From positions 1 to 7,137 of the forward strand of contig JALSQA010000432.1 of assembly GCA_026985685.1 (NCBI GenBank): a stretch of 7,137 bases of DNA, read 5' to 3'. This DNA comes from Campylobacterales bacterium. GTDB taxonomy: Bacteria > Campylobacterota > Campylobacteria > Campylobacterales > QNZT01. Under the pieces are notes generated by a model. It did not search any database, was not told the origin of the DNA, and saw only the letters and a list, made by a program, of their open reading frames with translations. Each line of letters begins with the position of its first letter. Position 1 is the first letter of the stretch. Positions 6,035 through 7,137 of the stretch are shown in pieces. Position numbers and translations under genes: made by a program.

Positions 6035-6047
6035 GGGCGGGTGGGGG
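6035..6047 (+). other. Isolated G-rich run
   Basis: GGGCGGGTGGGGG stands out in an AT-rich intergenic stretch. It has three runs of three or more G's, one short of a classical three-tier G-quadruplex, though a two-tier form is conceivable. It lies ten bases outside the left arm of the 98-bp palindrome and may belong to the same inserted element. Nothing recognisable lies between the porin promoter (5974) and this run. Confidence 0.4.
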
Positions 6048-6056
6048 ATCAATGCC

Positions 6057-6154
6057 ATTAAGTTAAGAAGTTTTTTAGGAAGTCTTGCTTTAGCGAGACC
6101 TCAGTTAGATGGGACTAAAGTCACCATTTCCTAGTATAAAATCCTTAACTTAAT
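6057..6154. repeat. 98-bp palindrome predicted to form a three-way junction (IS200/IS605-like end, MITE or structured RNA)
   Basis: Perfect 11-bp outer arms ATTAAGTTAAG (6057-6067) and CTTAACTTAAT (6144-6154) enclose an inner stem TAGGAA/TTCCTA (6076-6081 with 6128-6133). Directly on that stem sit two hairpins. The first is GTCTTGC-TTTA-GCGAGAC (6082-6099, one G-T pair). The second is ATGGGAC-TAAA-GTC-A-CCAT (6109-6127, 7 bp with one bulged A). They are joined by nine bases (6100-6108). Short hairpins with TTTA loops and a single bulge resemble the ends of IS200/IS605-family elements, but no transposase is present in the window. A MITE, a remnant or a folded RNA are alternatives. An additional pair ATCAAT (6048-6053) and ATTGAT (6162-6167) extends the symmetry. 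It begins just after the stop of the minus-strand gene at 6169. Confidence 0.6.
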
Positions 6155-6168
6155 AAACAAAATTGATG

Positions 6169-7137
6169 TTATAAAACACCTGCTGCATCAATATTTTTCC
6201 AAGTTTGTTCAAAAAGGATATTTCCATTTGAACTTTTTTGTAAAACATTTCCATTTGCATCATAAACATACGTATATTCCGTAACTTGTGGATCTCCAAG
6301 ACCAGATACTGTCTCTTTTATAACATTTCCATATTGGTCTGTTTCATAAGTGATATTTAAAGTAACTTCACCATGATCTAAAAGGGCATGATCTAATTTT
6401 CCATTAACATAGAAATATTTATCATCAGGATTTCCATCAGCTAGATAATCTAGTGTACGCTCTATCAATACACCTTGATCGTTATATGTCCATCTAGTAA
6501 TAGTAGTTGAATGATCTGAACTCTGTGAAATCAAATGATTTTGAGCATCATAACTATTTGTATAGTTTATAGTGTCATCAACCGTGCCATCGTTATTTTC
6601 ATCTATATATTCTGTGATAACATTTCCATGATCATCATAGATATATCTATGCAATGTTCCATACTCAACTTTGGTATCAAGTACATATTCACTTTGATTT
6701 GTATCTGATAAGACATCTTTTCCTGATAAAACATCATTCAAAACAGGCAAAACATCTTTAGTATAATCAACAGATAATTTATCTTTATCATTTACAGGAT
6801 TCCAGGCTAATAAATCAGTATAATTTATCAAACCATCACCATTAACATCAGTTTTTACGATTTCACGTGTTAAATCATCCATTTTTTGTGCTAACTGTGC
6901 ATCTGAAAGTGTTGATAAAGAACCATTTTGTTTTAAAAAGCCATAAACACCATATGTCAAGATATTAACTTTATAATCTGCATCTTTTAATTGTTTATCT
7001 GTCAAAATGGCATAAATAGTTCCTTTGTTGATAGTAGGAGTTTGATCCCAGATTAGATTGTCATCACGATCTATATCTTTACCACCCCGAACTTTCAAGA
7101 GATAATATCCATTTTCTAAAGTATTTAATATATCAGA
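6169..7137 (-). CDS. C-terminal part of a large YD-repeat / dockerin-like, probably secreted protein (partial)
   Basis: The reading frame is open to the window edge, so 322 C-terminal residues are seen and the N-terminus is missing. The TTG at 7098 is not a credible start: thirteen further codons upstream are open and fit the protein (they include ENGYYLLK). Residues below count from the edge. DVNGDGLINYTD (97-108) is a dockerin/EF-hand-like calcium loop, and DENNDGTVDD (179-188) is a second DxNxDG-type motif. YD-type repeats follow, with cores YDDHGNVITE (167), YDAQNHLISQ (196), YNDQGVLIER (218), TDQYGNVIKE (266) and YDANGNVLQK (292). Such repeats occur in large surface or exported proteins of the RHS/adhesin kind. 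No cysteine is present, in keeping with an extracellular protein. No secretion signal is recognised at the C-terminus. Target and function are unknown. Confidence 0.7.
   Translation of the reverse strand, partial: SDILNTLENGYYLLKVRGGKDIDRDDNLIWDQTPTINKGTIYAILTDKQLKDADYKVNILTYGVYGFLKQNGSLSTLSDAQLAQKMDDLTREIVKTDVNGDGLINYTDLLAWNPVNDKDKLSVDYTKDVLPVLNDVLSGKDVLSDTNQSEYVLDTKVEYGTLHRYIYDDHGNVITEYIDENNDGTVDDTINYTNSYDAQNHLISQSSDHSTTITRWTYNDQGVLIERTLDYLADGNPDDKYFYVNGKLDHALLDHGEVTLNITYETDQYGNVIKETVSGLGDPQVTEYTYVYDANGNVLQKSSNGNILFEQTWKNIDAAGVL

Noticed and set aside
6057..6154. Integron attC site
   Set aside because: The end sequences resemble GTTRRRY/RYYYAAC but miss a conserved position on both sides, and two hairpins on a junction do not match the single long attC hairpin.
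6057..6154. Rho-independent terminator
   Set aside because: No T-run follows the stems on either strand, and the structure is far more elaborate than a terminator.
1..7137. CRISPR array, tRNA or rRNA gene
   Set aside because: No regularly spaced repeats of CRISPR size, no recognisable tRNA cloverleaf motifs and no rRNA sequence were seen.

Overview
The window is AT-rich and looks like a member of the Campylobacterota (Epsilonproteobacteria), probably a sulfur-metabolising genus close to Sulfurimonas, Sulfuricurvum or Sulfurovum. This rests on base composition, on the style of the cobamide proteins and the periplasmic DsrE-like protein, and on promoters that carry a -10 element with little or no -35. 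It is an inference from resemblance, not a database match.

Positions 14-3653, minus strand, hold a compact four-gene cobamide (B12-type cofactor) operon. In transcription order it encodes a cysteine-rich small-domain protein of unknown function, a PLP-dependent CobD-type decarboxylase, cobyric acid synthase CobQ/CbiP and the membrane protein CbiB. Every junction overlaps (11, 8 and 16 bp), so translation is probably coupled. CobD makes the aminopropanol (or ethanolamine) phosphate arm, CobQ amidates the corrin ring and CbiB joins the two to give adenosylcobinamide phosphate. cobQ must start with TTG. I found no cobalamin riboswitch in the 160-bp leader.

Positions 3654-4286 hold two small hypothetical genes that converge and share their last 4 bp: a 47-aa protein with one membrane segment (plus) and a 59-aa basic protein (minus). 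The control region beyond the second contains an alternating purine-pyrimidine run. Positions 4287-4766 (plus) encode an exported DsrE/DsrF-like protein. The gap up to 4871 holds a GC-rich hairpin built from a repeated CCGGCAA word.

Positions 4872-5909 (minus) encode an outer-membrane porin. Its promoter lies inside a 37-bp imperfect palindrome, a good operator candidate. Positions 6035-6167 hold a G-run and a 98-bp palindrome predicted to fold into a three-way junction with two TTTA/TAAA-looped hairpins, reminiscent of IS200/IS605-type ends or a MITE. Positions 6169-7137 are the C-terminal part of a large, probably secreted protein with a dockerin/EF-hand-like calcium loop and five YD-type repeats. 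Its N-terminus lies outside the window.

The genes are mostly conventional. The least explained structures are intergenic: the three-way-junction palindrome, the porin promoter palindrome and the CCGGCAA hairpin repeat.
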